Shown here piece by piece: positions 44,075 to 56,430 of a stretch of 64,000 nucleotides of DNA (positions are counted from its first letter, which is position 1; the number at the start of each line of letters is the position of its first letter). The position numbers and the translations under genes are program-made. The stretch spans positions 124,001 to 188,000 of the forward strand of contig JACGXE010000005.1 of NCBI GenBank assembly GCA_014138095.1, read 5' to 3'. The notes beneath the pieces are model-generated. The model searched no databases. It saw nothing but the letters and a program-made list of their open reading frames with translations, and was not told the origin of the DNA. The DNA comes from Ochrobactrum sp. RH2CCR150. GTDB lineage: Bacteria > Pseudomonadota > Alphaproteobacteria > Rhizobiales > Rhizobiaceae.

Positions 44075-44521
44075 ATGTTGAGGGGATTGTCGTGGACCAG
44101 CTTGATTGCTGGTGTGATGGTGTTGAGCGGCTGTGTTGCGGAGGGTGGCCCCGATCACAGACCACCACCGATTCGGCCCGGTAATCCGGGCCATGTGCAG
44201 GCTTGCCCGATGATTTATTCGCCCGTCTGCGGCGAGCGTCGGGGTGTTCGCCAGACCTTCGGCAACGCATGTTCCGCACGGGCTGAGGGGTTCCGCGTGG
44301 TATCGAACGGTCAGTGTAGCGGCCGTCCGGGTAGTGGCTGGAATGGCCCCGGCGTTGGTCCGGCCCGTCCGCCGCAGCATGGGACGCGGCCCGGCATGGG
44401 CGCATGCACGCGGGAATATGCGCCTGTCTGCGCGAGACGCGGCAGCGAACGGCGCACATTCTCCAATCGCTGCGAGGCGGAACGCGCAGGCTTCCGCGTT
44501 TCGGGCAGTGGCCGGTGTTGA
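44075..44521 (+). CDS. Lipoprotein with two Kazal-like domains
   Basis: A 148-residue lipoprotein (lipobox LSGC, Cys20) with two repeats of a Kazal-type protease inhibitor pattern. The first runs CPMIYSPVCGE...TFGNACSARAEGF...GQC (about 44-81), the second CTREYAPVCAR...TFSNRCEAERAGF...GRC (about 111-148). A Pro/Gly linker separates them. Kazal domains inhibit serine proteases in animals and occur sparsely in bacteria. Each unit has fewer Cys than the animal form. ATG 44075 follows GAGAGGAGG. Confidence 0.85.
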   Translation: MLRGLSWTSLIAGVMVLSGCVAEGGPDHRPPPIRPGNPGHVQACPMIYSPVCGERRGVRQTFGNACSARAEGFRVVSNGQCSGRPGSGWNGPGVGPARPPQHGTRPGMGACTREYAPVCARRGSERRTFSNRCEAERAGFRVSGSGRC

Positions 44522-44539
44522 GTTGAACGGGGAGGCGGA

Positions 44540-45463
44540 TCAGCGTTTCAGCGATTCCGCCTCTCGATACCGCAGGGCGTCAACGAGCAGCGCGAAAGCC
44601 GGGGAAGATTGTCTCCGGCTTGGATAATAGAGATGAAAACCCGGAAAGGGCGGGCACCAGTCTTCCAGCACGCGCACAAGCGAGCCATCGGCAAGACCGT
44701 CCCGCATGTAGTCTTCCGGCAAACTGGCGAGGCCGAAACCGGCCCTGGCGGCTTCGACGATCATATTTGGCGAAGTGAGAATGAGCTGGCCTTCGACGCG
44801 CACCTTGAGCTCGCGCCCGTTCTTCTCGAATTCCCAGGCGTAAAGCCCGCCATAGGTGAGCAGTCGCAGATTGATGCAACGATGCGCGGTCAGTTCCTGC
44901 GGGGTGCGGGGGACCGGGTGGCTTTTGAAATAGGACGGCGCGCCGACAACGGCCATGCGCATGTCAGGTCCGACGGGCACGGCGATCATGTCCTGAGCGA
45001 TCTGTTCGCCAAGGCGAATACCGGCGTCATAACGGTCGGCTACGATATCGCGCAGTCCGGAATCGACGGCCACTTCGACGTGAATGTCGGGATAGTCCGG
45101 CAGAAGACGCGCCAGCACTGGCCACAGAATCGACTGTGCAGCATGTTCGGAGGTGGTGATGCGAATGGTTCCGGCAGGCTTGTCGCGCAATTCGCTCAAG
45201 GCGTCGAGTTCGGTTTCGATCTCCTCGAAACGAGGACCGATGGTGCGGAGCAGTCTTTCACCTGCCTCGGTCGGGGAGACGCTACGGGTGGTGCGGGTCA
45301 GAAGGCGAAGCCCAAGCCGCTCCTCCAGTCCGCGCATTGTGTGGCTCAGCGCTGATTGGGAAACGCCAAGCTTTGCCGCCGCGCGGGTGAAACTGCCCTC
45401 GCGGGCAATGGCCAGAAAAGCCAGAAGATCGTGAATATTGTCGCGCCGCATTGATGAATCCAT
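44540..45463 (-). CDS. LysR-family transcriptional regulator
   Basis: A 307-residue regulator with the N-terminal helix-turn-helix ([20 protein letters not shown] near 26-45) and the C-terminal effector domain. It is divergent from the cupin-aldo-keto reductase-SDR operon, with a palindrome in the 95-base gap, so it very likely controls that operon and itself. The effector is unknown. ATG 45463 or 45451 could start the protein. Confidence 0.92.
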   Translation of the reverse strand: MDSSMRRDNIHDLLAFLAIAREGSFTRAAAKLGVSQSALSHTMRGLEERLGLRLLTRTTRSVSPTEAGERLLRTIGPRFEEIETELDALSELRDKPAGTIRITTSEHAAQSILWPVLARLLPDYPDIHVEVAVDSGLRDIVADRYDAGIRLGEQIAQDMIAVPVGPDMRMAVVGAPSYFKSHPVPRTPQELTAHRCINLRLLTYGGLYAWEFEKNGRELKVRVEGQLILTSPNMIVEAARAGFGLASLPEDYMRDGLADGSLVRVLEDWCPPFPGFHLYYPSRRQSSPAFALLVDALRYREAESLKR

Positions 45464-45479
45464 CTCATGAGTTCATGCC

Positions 45480-45496
45480 GATTATAGTGGCTAATC
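45480..45496. promoter_or_regulatory. Candidate LysR binding site
   Basis: GATTA (45480-45484) and TAATC (45492-45496) are inverted arms with a 7-base spacer, matching the T-N11-A layout of LysR sites. It is 17 bases from the LysR start and 62 from the cupin start. Confidence 0.5.
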
Positions 45497-45558
45497 ATCG
45501 GGGACAGAAGTTTTTAAGTTTGCCGCGATTTCAGGCGGGCAAAGAAAGGAAACATATC

Positions 45559-46955
<1,397 letters not shown>

Positions 46956-46979
46956 CCCCGTTCAAGAGGAGCGAAGACC

Positions 46980-47717
46980 ATGCAGGGAATTCAGGACAAG
47001 GTTGTCGTCATCACTGGTGCAAGCAGTGGTCTGGGGGAAGCTTCGGCACGGCGGTTGGCCGGAGGCGGGGCCAAGCTTGTGCTCGGCGCACGGCGTCTCG
47101 ACCGGCTACAGGCGCTGGCCAACGAGCTGGAACTGGGCGAGGGCGCGGTTCTGCATACGGATGTCACAGATCGCATTCAGGTGCAGCGTCTGGTCGATCA
47201 GGCCGTGAAACTGCATGGTCGTGTCGATGTGCTCATCAACAATGCCGGGCTGATGCCGCATTCGATGCTCGAACTCGGCAAGGTGGACGACTGGGATCGC
47301 ATGATCGACGTCAATATCAAGGGCGTACTCTACGGTATCGCTGCCGCACTGCCGCATATGCGCAAGCAGATGAGCGGCCACATCATCAATGTCTCGTCAG
47401 TGGCGGGGCACAAGGTGGGGCCGGGCGGCGCTGTCTATTCGGCAACCAAACATGCGGTGCGGGTCATTTCCGAAGGACTGCGTCAGGAAGTAAAGCCGTA
47501 CAATATTCGCACGACGATCATATCGCCGGGTGCGGTGGCGACGGAGCTTCCCAACAGCGTCACCGATCCGCAGCAGGCCGAACGCGTGAAAGCACTTTAC
47601 AAAAATGTGGCTATTCCTGCGGATTCCTTCGCGTCTACTGTGATTTTCGCGATGAGCCAGCCGGACAATGTGGACATCAACGAAATCCTGTTCCGTCCAA
47701 CCGCGCAGGAATACTGA
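46980..47717 (+). CDS. SDR family oxidoreductase
   Basis: A 245-residue classical short-chain dehydrogenase. Cofactor motif GASSGLGEA near residues 13-21, NNAG near 89, catalytic Ser in NVSSVAG and the YSATK motif near 156 (Tyr and Lys) are intact. Arg residues after the second strand suggest NADP(H). ATG 46980 follows AAGAGGAGC. Last gene of the LysR-linked operon, followed by a terminator. Confidence 0.93.
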   Translation: MQGIQDKVVVITGASSGLGEASARRLAGGGAKLVLGARRLDRLQALANELELGEGAVLHTDVTDRIQVQRLVDQAVKLHGRVDVLINNAGLMPHSMLELGKVDDWDRMIDVNIKGVLYGIAAALPHMRKQMSGHIINVSSVAGHKVGPGGAVYSATKHAVRVISEGLRQEVKPYNIRTTIISPGAVATELPNSVTDPQQAERVKALYKNVAIPADSFASTVIFAMSQPDNVDINEILFRPTAQEY

Positions 47718-47730
47718 TCAGAAACAAAAG

Positions 47731-47763
47731 CGGGTCCTGCATTTTTGGTGCAGGACCCGTTTT
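47731..47763. terminator. Bidirectional terminator between SDR gene and uvrB
   Basis: CGGGTCCTGCA (47731-47741) pairs perfectly with TGCAGGACCCG (47749-47759), followed by TTTT and preceded by AAAA. The minus-strand uvrB stop lies a few bases beyond it. Confidence 0.88.
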
Positions 47764-47764
47764 C

Positions 47765-50620
<2,856 letters not shown>

Positions 50621-50868
50621 GTCGCTAATATGGAATTTCGCCATGCAAATGAAAAGAGCACGGCGGTAAAATCCAACTTGTTGTGGGTTCCTGCCGGCCG
50701 GCTCCTGACAGAAGGTTGTCAGGAAGTCGCGGCAATCGCGAACTGTTGATGGGAGGGCGCAAGCCTCTTATCGGAACCGCGAGACGAGCAGGGTGCGATG
50801 CCGCATGTTTTTCATAATGAGTTTGTCTCATAATCCGGCAGAATCATTTTTGTTTAAAGGATTGATTG

Positions 50869-51255
50869 ATGAGCGTTGCAGATAAGCCCAAAGGCGAACT
50901 GACCTTGCGCGTTCCGGCCATGCCGAAGGACGCCAATTCGGCATTCGATATTTTTGGTGGCTGGGTCATGTCGCAGATGGACTCGGCCTCCGGTATTCGT
51001 GCGGAAGAGCGCGCGCGTAGCCGCGTCGTCACCGCAGCCGTGCGCGAGATGTCCTTTGCCAAACCGGTGAAGATCGGCGACGTATTGTGTGTCTATACGG
51101 AAATTACCAAAGTCGGTCGTACCTCGATCACCTTGCGCGTCGAAGCCTGGGCGCAGCGCGCTTCCCAGCAGCGCATGGAACTGGTGACGCATGGGGAATT
51201 CGTCATGGTGGCGCTGGACAAGGAAGGCAAGCCGTCTCCGGTCCCGGAAGAATAG
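50869..51255 (+). CDS. Acyl-CoA thioesterase, YciA-like
   Basis: A 128-residue hot-dog thioesterase. The motif ANSAFDIFGGWVMSQMD near residues 22-38 contains the catalytic Asn/Asp region of the YciA group. It releases CoA from short to medium acyl-CoA. ATG 50869 has AAAGG nine bases upstream. Single gene between uvrB and the extensin-like gene. Confidence 0.92.
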   Translation: MSVADKPKGELTLRVPAMPKDANSAFDIFGGWVMSQMDSASGIRAEERARSRVVTAAVREMSFAKPVKIGDVLCVYTEITKVGRTSITLRVEAWAQRASQQRMELVTHGEFVMVALDKEGKPSPVPEE

Positions 51256-51281
51256 GCCGGAAGCCCTTTTCGCTTGATATC

Positions 51282-51306
51282 AACCCGGCGTTTTCGCCGG
51301 GTTTTT
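51282..51306. terminator. Bidirectional terminator thioesterase / extensin-like gene
   Basis: AACCCGGCG (51282-51290) pairs with CGCCGGGTT (51295-51303) around TTTT and is followed by a T run. The extensin-like gene's stop codon lies directly on its 3' side. Confidence 0.85.
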
Positions 51307-52291
51307 ATTTACAGGCGCGATAGCCGCTACGACGCTGCATCAGATCGAAGTGAAAATGGTCTGCATGTTCCGGGTTGTAGCCCGGTCCGAGCACCGTGGT
51401 GAAATAATCGCAGGCATCTGAACGAACGCTGTTAAGCAGGCCTTTTTCGCGGAAAGCGAAGAAGCCGGGTCTGCGCACCGAAATGTCCTTGCCGTTGTTC
51501 AGCTTGATCCGGGTTACGTCGATGGCGTTCCCGCGCGAATGTTCGGACATTTTCGCGCCGCGGCGATGGTTCATCGTGCGGCAGGAATAGCCGCCCGCAT
51601 TATAGATCGTGTTGACACTCGACAGATAGCGCAGGCGCGCGGCGGGTTGCAGATCGCCCTTGATCCAGCGCGCAAAGGTTTCCGTCACCTGACAGTTCAG
51701 CGTTGCAGCCGGTTTGAAGGCGATGGAGCCGCTGTTGAAGCCCGACACTTCAATCGGATTGTCGATATTGCAGGATGCGCTGCGATGGATCGGCGGCTTT
51801 TCCTTGAAGACAACGCCCAATCGCTTCAGCCGCGTACGGCACGCCGCTTCCGAATTCGACATGGTGTAGATGTTTTCAGCCGCCGTGACCGGGTTTTGGA
51901 CCGGCGCTGTGAAGCCGTAATCGCCCGCATATTGCGGCTCGTTTTGCGGTGCGGGCTGGGCAGTATGGGTTTCTTCTTCCTCCGCCAGTCCGACGACGCG
52001 GTCCTGCTGGGGCGCTGGTGTCATGGCGGCGTCGGGCAAGGGCGAGCCAGCCACAGGCGCGGGTTCCATCGGCACATCGGCGACCGGAGCGGATGGCATC
52101 GGGGCGCTGGCCACATCCGTGCTGGGCACCATGATATCCGAATTTCCGACATCGGCTTGCGGGCGCGGCGGGCGCTCGCCTGAACAGCCAGCGGCCAGTA
52201 TCAGCAGGAGCACGGAAGCCGCCGGACCAAGACGGCGCAGTCGCGGACGCGCATGATCGCGATCTGTGATGGCGGACAACGCAAAACTCAT
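51305..52291 (-). CDS. Extensin-like C-terminal domain lipoprotein
   Basis: A 328-residue lipoprotein: N-terminal helix ending in the lipobox LAAGC (Cys near 35), a Pro/Ala/Met-rich linker to about 130, then an extensin-like C-terminal domain. The domain has the conserved YSCRTMNHRRGAKMSEHSRG segment split around residue 248 and DHFHFDL near the end, with His and Asp that suggest a peptidase-type metal site. Likely a cell-wall associated protein. Confidence 0.88.
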   Translation of the reverse strand: MSFALSAITDRDHARPRLRRLGPAASVLLLILAAGCSGERPPRPQADVGNSDIMVPSTDVASAPMPSAPVADVPMEPAPVAGSPLPDAAMTPAPQQDRVVGLAEEEETHTAQPAPQNEPQYAGDYGFTAPVQNPVTAAENIYTMSNSEAACRTRLKRLGVVFKEKPPIHRSASCNIDNPIEVSGFNSGSIAFKPAATLNCQVTETFARWIKGDLQPAARLRYLSSVNTIYNAGGYSCRTMNHRRGAKMSEHSRGNAIDVTRIKLNNGKDISVRRPGFFAFREKGLLNSVRSDACDYFTTVLGPGYNPEHADHFHFDLMQRRSGYRACK

Positions 52292-52477
52292 GTCCTTGCC
52301 TTCTGCTCGTGGGGCTTTTCCGGTGGGAATCCGGCGTTTCCTGTATCCTATGAGAGAAGCGTAAAGGAAGAGTCAGTGCCCGCGTTAAGCGCTGTGGCGC
52401 AATCTGGGCAATGAGGGGGCGAGCCTGTGATGCTCGCTATTTTTTGACTGTCCGCTCGGCTGTTTTTTGCATGGTGG

Positions 52478-52516
52478 CATGCAAAACCATTTCGCACTTT
52501 TGCCGGAAATGCTCTA
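52478..52516. repeat. Dispersed RIME-like repeat, copy 3
   Basis: GGCATGCAAAACCATTTCGC and the following bases match copies at 12331 and 22957 with a few substitutions. It lies in the promoter region of the DUF486 gene. The rest of 52292-52584 shows nothing further. Confidence 0.65.
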
Positions 52517-52584
52517 TCGCTTACCCTGTGGTTCAGGGCCAGACCGCAGACAAGACCATCCTCCCGGTCCCAAAAGTTTCACCC

Positions 52585-52935
52585 ATGTCAGCACTGATTT
52601 CGCCAAGCATCCTGCCGATCCTGCTTCTGATCGGCTCGAATATTTTCATGACCTTTGCGTGGTACGGCCATTTGAAATTCACCAATACGCCGCTGGCTAT
52701 CGTGATTTTCATCAGCTGGGGTATCGCGCTGATCGAATATTGTCTCGCAGTACCGGCCAATCGTATCGGGCACGAAGTCTATTCGGCGGCTCAGCTCAAG
52801 ACGATACAGGAAGTGATCACGCTGGTGATCTTCAGCCTGTTCTCGGTCTTCTATCTGAAGGAAGCCTTCACCTGGCACCACCTGCTGGGCTTTGCCTTCA
52901 TTGCAGGCGGCGCAGCGCTGATCTTCAAGGCGTAG
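52585..52935 (+). CDS. DMT-like DUF486 membrane protein
   Basis: A 116-residue membrane protein with four helices (about residues 8-28, 35-53, 70-92, 96-114), of the DUF486 family related to small multidrug exporters. The ATG at 52585 gives the family length. Its ribosome binding site is poor. It converges on the EamA gene, with only three bases between the stop codons. Confidence 0.85.
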   Translation: MSALISPSILPILLLIGSNIFMTFAWYGHLKFTNTPLAIVIFISWGIALIEYCLAVPANRIGHEVYSAAQLKTIQEVITLVIFSLFSVFYLKEAFTWHHLLGFAFIAGGAALIFKA

Positions 52936-52938
52936 AGC

Positions 52939-53850
52939 TTAATTAGCCGGTTCCGTCGCTGGAACCGGTTCGTCCTTGCGGTTCCAGAACATCGGGACAA
53001 GCTCGACGGCCAGCATGGCCGCAAACAGCATGCCGCAGCCGATGAAACCGATGAAGCTTAGCCGCTCGCCGAGGAAGATCGCGCCGAACATGGCCGCGAA
53101 CAGCGCTTCCGAAGACAGGAAGATCGCAGCCTGTGCGGAGGTCGTATAACGCTGACCGATGGCTTGCAGCGTAAAGGCGATGCCCGACGAGAACACGCCG
53201 GTGAACAGGATTTCTTTCCATGTCAGGGCGATGGCGTTCCAGTTGAAGTCCTCAACAACCGATGCAATGGCCAGTCCGATAACGGCGGCGGTGGCAAACT
53301 GAACGCAGCTCAGCATGACTGGACGTCCGGCGCGGTTGGCGCGGCTGATCAGCAGCACCTGCATGGCCCAGAATGTTGCGCCGCAGATCACCAGCCAGTC
53401 GCCGGTCTTGAGCGCGGTCAGCTCCCCGCCCGACAGCAGGAAAATCCCGGCCAGACAGAAGGCGGCGCTTGGCCAGACGATCGGATGTGGCCATGTGCGG
53501 AACAATAGCACGCCCAGAACAGGCACCATCACGACATAAAGCCCGGTCAGGAAACCGGCATTGGTGACCGACGTGGTGATGAGGCCGATCTGTTGCAGCA
53601 GCAGGCCGGTGAAAAGCACAGCGCCCACGACAATGAAATAGCTATAGTCGGAAGCCTTCAAACGGGCAGGCGCACGACGGCCTTCGGCAAGTGCCCATGG
53701 CAGCACAGTCAGTGCGGCAATAGCAGAGCGAACGCCGATAAACAGGAACGGTCCAATGCTGGCCATCGCGGTCGACTGGGCGACAAAACCCATGCCCCAG
53801 ATCACGCCAGCCAGAAGCAGGACAAAATTGGCTTGCGTGCGCGTCATCAT
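52939..53850 (-). CDS. DMT/EamA family transporter
   Basis: A 303-residue inner-membrane exporter with ten helices built from two EamA repeats (about 1-140 and 150-290). Family members export amino acids or other metabolites; the substrate here is unknown. ATG 53850 or the next codon, also ATG, starts the protein. It converges with the DUF486 gene and is divergent from greA. Confidence 0.9.
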   Translation of the reverse strand: MMTRTQANFVLLLAGVIWGMGFVAQSTAMASIGPFLFIGVRSAIAALTVLPWALAEGRRAPARLKASDYSYFIVVGAVLFTGLLLQQIGLITTSVTNAGFLTGLYVVMVPVLGVLLFRTWPHPIVWPSAAFCLAGIFLLSGGELTALKTGDWLVICGATFWAMQVLLISRANRAGRPVMLSCVQFATAAVIGLAIASVVEDFNWNAIALTWKEILFTGVFSSGIAFTLQAIGQRYTTSAQAAIFLSSEALFAAMFGAIFLGERLSFIGFIGCGMLFAAMLAVELVPMFWNRKDEPVPATEPAN

Positions 53851-54025
53851 GGCCTCGGATTGCAAAAGAAGAAGGTCCGGGCCTATTTGGCCGCCGGAAT
53901 TGCCTAACCTATAGGCAAAAGCCGGGTGGCGCGGCAAGGGGCGTCTGCTTTCTGCGACAACACTGCAGATGTGTCTCTAAAATAAGCTCTTTGTCTGGAG
54001 ATTTGACAGGGGTGGTTTTTTCCGC

Positions 54026-54053
54026 GTGAAAAGATCGCCAGAAATGCTATAGT
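54026..54053 (+). promoter_or_regulatory. Candidate promoter of the greA leader
   Basis: GTGAAA (54026-54031) and TATAGT (54048-54053) are spaced by 16 bases. A start point near 54059 would give a transcript that at once forms the terminator hairpin at 54073-54105. A separate TTGACA at 54004 lacks a matching -10 at normal distance. Confidence 0.4.
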
Positions 54054-54058
54054 TCCGC

Positions 54059-54113
54059 GAATTAGTCGTTTGAACGGTTCCGAAACGGGTGTTTCGGTGA
54101 CCGTTTTCTTTTT
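54059..54113 (+). ncRNA. Candidate greA leader RNA ending at an intrinsic terminator
   Basis: A two-part stem, AACGGT (54073-54078) with ACCGTT (54100-54105) and CCGAAAC (54080-54086) with GTTTCGG (54091-54097), is followed by TTCTTTTT. It ends 138 bases before greA. No plus-strand gene lies upstream that needs a terminator, since the nearest neighbour is on the minus strand. It therefore looks like an attenuator or a short leader RNA. E. coli greA also makes terminated leader transcripts (GraL). Confidence 0.5.
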
Positions 54114-54250
54114 GTGTATCGGGGGGTGTTGCAGCTCCCGGAGGGCACCTCGCAGCGTGGTTTCGCTGGCGGGGTGAGGCGGGCAACCAAACTGCCGGCG
54201 CGTTGAGTTCTTGGAAAGAGACGGGCGCCGGGCGAAGGAAAGGACTGGGT

Positions 54251-54724
54251 ATGGAAAAGTTCCCTATGACCCCTCGCGGTTTCGAAAAGCTCAAGGAAGA
54301 GCTCCGCTGGCGTCAGCAAAACGAGCGTCCTCGGATCATCGAGGCTATCGCTGAAGCGCGTGCCCATGGCGATCTGTCGGAAAACGCCGAATATCACGCT
54401 GCCAAGGAAGCCCAGAGCCTCAATGAAGGCCGCATCAACGAGCTGGAAGATGTCGTTGCGCGCGCCGAAGTGATCGACGTTACCAAGCTGAGCGGCGACC
54501 GAATCAAGTTCGGTGCGACGGTCACGCTGATCGACGAAGACACCGAAGAAGAGAAGGTCTATCAGATCGTCGGCGATCAGGAAGCCGATGTGAAGGAAGG
54601 CCGTATTTCGATCTCGTCGCCAATTGCGCGCGCCATGATCGGCAAAACCGAAGGTGATACGATCGAGGTCAATGCACCGGGCGGCTCGCGTTCCTATGAG
54701 ATCGTTACGCTGAAATTCGTCTGA
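54251..54724 (+). CDS. greA: Transcription elongation factor GreA
   Basis: A 157-residue factor that rescues backtracked RNA polymerase by stimulating transcript cleavage. The N-terminal coiled coil (to about residue 75) has the catalytic acidic tip in [14 protein letters not shown] near 41-54, followed by the FKBP-like domain. ATG 54251 follows AAAGGA. The glycosyltransferase gene starts 5 bases after its stop, so they share a transcript. Its leader contains an attenuator-like terminator. Confidence 0.96.
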   Translation: MEKFPMTPRGFEKLKEELRWRQQNERPRIIEAIAEARAHGDLSENAEYHAAKEAQSLNEGRINELEDVVARAEVIDVTKLSGDRIKFGATVTLIDEDTEEEKVYQIVGDQEADVKEGRISISSPIARAMIGKTEGDTIEVNAPGGSRSYEIVTLKFV

Positions 54725-54729
54725 TCGCT

Positions 54730-55794
54730 GTGCTCCATTCAAACCAGGTTCCCGTTCAAAGTGTCGAGGTTGTAGCTCCCAACTTCAAGCAGCGCCTTTC
54801 CGGCGTGACCTCGACAATTGTCCAGCTCATTCCTTTGCAGCGTGCGAAGGGGCTGAACATTGCCACAATGGGACCGGGTTTGCCGGACAGCCTGCCGCAT
54901 CTGGGGTGGGGCGCTCTTTTGTCCTTCTGGTCAGCGCCCAAAAAGCGGCGCTTCCGGATCTGGCACGCGCGGCGCAATATCGAAATGCTCGCCGGTATTT
55001 TCATGCGCCATGTTCTGCGTATGAAACTCCGGCTGGTGTTCACTTCAGCAGCACAGCGCAATCACAAGCCTTTCACCAAATGGCTCATCCGCCGCATGAA
55101 TGCGGTCATCGCCACCAGCGGGCGCTCGGGCAGTTTTCTGGAAGTGCCGCATGACGTGATCATGCATGGCATCGATCTGGAGCGTTTTCACCCGCCAGTC
55201 GGCGAGGAAGATACGTTTGCTGCGTCCGGTCTGCCGGGCAAATATGCAATCGGTTGTTTCGGCCGCGTGCGGCATTCCAAGGGCACCGATCTTTTTGTCG
55301 ATGCGATGATTGCGCTTCTGCCGGATTATCCGGAATGGACAGCGATCATCACCGGGCGAACCACGGCGGAACACCAATCCTTCGAGGATGGCCTCAAGGC
55401 AAGGATTGCCGCCGCCGGTTTGCAGGACCGTATTCTCATTCTCGGTGAAGTTCCGGATATTCGGGTCTGGTATCGCCGCCTGACCCTTTATGTTGCGCCA
55501 TCGCGCAATGAGGGTTTCGGTCTCACGCCGCTTGAAGCCATGGCATCGAAGACCGCCGTGGTGGCAAGTGATGCTGGTGCTTATTCCGAAATGATCGTGG
55601 ACGGAACCGGCAGTTTCGTGCCCGCCGGAGATGGCGAAGCCTTGCGCAAAGCCATAGAGCCTTATCTCGCAGACCCGGCAATGGCCGAGCGCGACGGCGA
55701 AACGGCGCTCGCCCATGTGCGTGCCAATTTCCCGCTCGAAAAGGAAGCCGCTGCAATCAGTGGTGTTTACGAGAAAGTCTTTGCCGGGAGCTAA
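54730..55794 (+). CDS. Glycosyltransferase family 4, LPS core mannosyltransferase type
   Basis: A 354-residue GT-B glycosyltransferase. The C-terminal nucleotide-sugar domain has the SRNEGFGLTPLEAMA motif near residues 257-271 with the conserved Glu pair. The greA-linked position matches lpsB of Sinorhizobium and, as I recall, wadC of Brucella, both LPS core mannosyltransferases. The GTG start lies directly after greA without a clear ribosome binding site, suggesting coupled translation. Confidence 0.88.
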   Translation: MLHSNQVPVQSVEVVAPNFKQRLSGVTSTIVQLIPLQRAKGLNIATMGPGLPDSLPHLGWGALLSFWSAPKKRRFRIWHARRNIEMLAGIFMRHVLRMKLRLVFTSAAQRNHKPFTKWLIRRMNAVIATSGRSGSFLEVPHDVIMHGIDLERFHPPVGEEDTFAASGLPGKYAIGCFGRVRHSKGTDLFVDAMIALLPDYPEWTAIITGRTTAEHQSFEDGLKARIAAAGLQDRILILGEVPDIRVWYRRLTLYVAPSRNEGFGLTPLEAMASKTAVVASDAGAYSEMIVDGTGSFVPAGDGEALRKAIEPYLADPAMAERDGETALAHVRANFPLEKEAAAISGVYEKVFAGS

Positions 55795-55834
55795 CTGTTC
55801 CCGGCTTTAAGCGCTTCCGTCTCGATGTATTGAT

Positions 55835-56305
55835 TTAGAGAATCATCAACGGTTCGTCCTTGACCGGACGAATGGTCAGCGCGGTGCGGACGGAGTCCAC
55901 ATTTGGCGCGGCGGTCAGTTCCTCGATAACGAAGGTCTGGAACGTATTCAGATCGCGCGCAACGCAATGAAGCAGGAAGTCGGATTCGCCCGAAACCATC
56001 CATGCACGGCGTACCAGCGGCCACTGTTTGGTTTTCTCAGCAAAAGCCTTCAGATCGGCATCAGCCTGACGGTGCAGACCGACCGAGCAGAACGCGACCA
56101 GATCCTGTCCAAGCGCATTGCCGTTGAGAATGGCGCGATAGCCCCGAATGACGCCGCTTTCCTCGAGTTTACGGACCCGGCGAAGGCAGGGAGGGGCCGA
56201 AATGCCAACCCGTTCGGCCAGCTCGACATTGGTGATGCGCCCGTTGTTCTGGAGCTCCCGCAGGATTTTCCAATCGATTTCGTCCAGATCGGCCTTGATC
56301 GGCAT
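55835..56305 (-). CDS. Lrp/AsnC family regulator
   Basis: A 156-residue feast/famine regulator. The N-terminal helix-turn-helix (ILRELQNNGRITNVELAERV near 14-33) is followed by an RAM effector domain. Relatives sense amino acids such as Leu or branched-chain compounds and regulate amino acid genes. ATG 56305 begins MPIKADLDEID, the family start. It converges on the glycosyltransferase gene. Confidence 0.93.
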   Translation of the reverse strand: MPIKADLDEIDWKILRELQNNGRITNVELAERVGISAPPCLRRVRKLEESGVIRGYRAILNGNALGQDLVAFCSVGLHRQADADLKAFAEKTKQWPLVRRAWMVSGESDFLLHCVARDLNTFQTFVIEELTAAPNVDSVRTALTIRPVKDEPLMIL

Positions 56306-56430
56306 GCATGACTCCGCGCGCAAGGAAATTTCATTCGAGCGTAATTATAGAATATCCAGCGCCGTCGTGGCGCAATCTAATCATGCTAATATCAAATGAA
56401 TCCGTGGCGTGTAAACCGTCTAAAGCTCTG

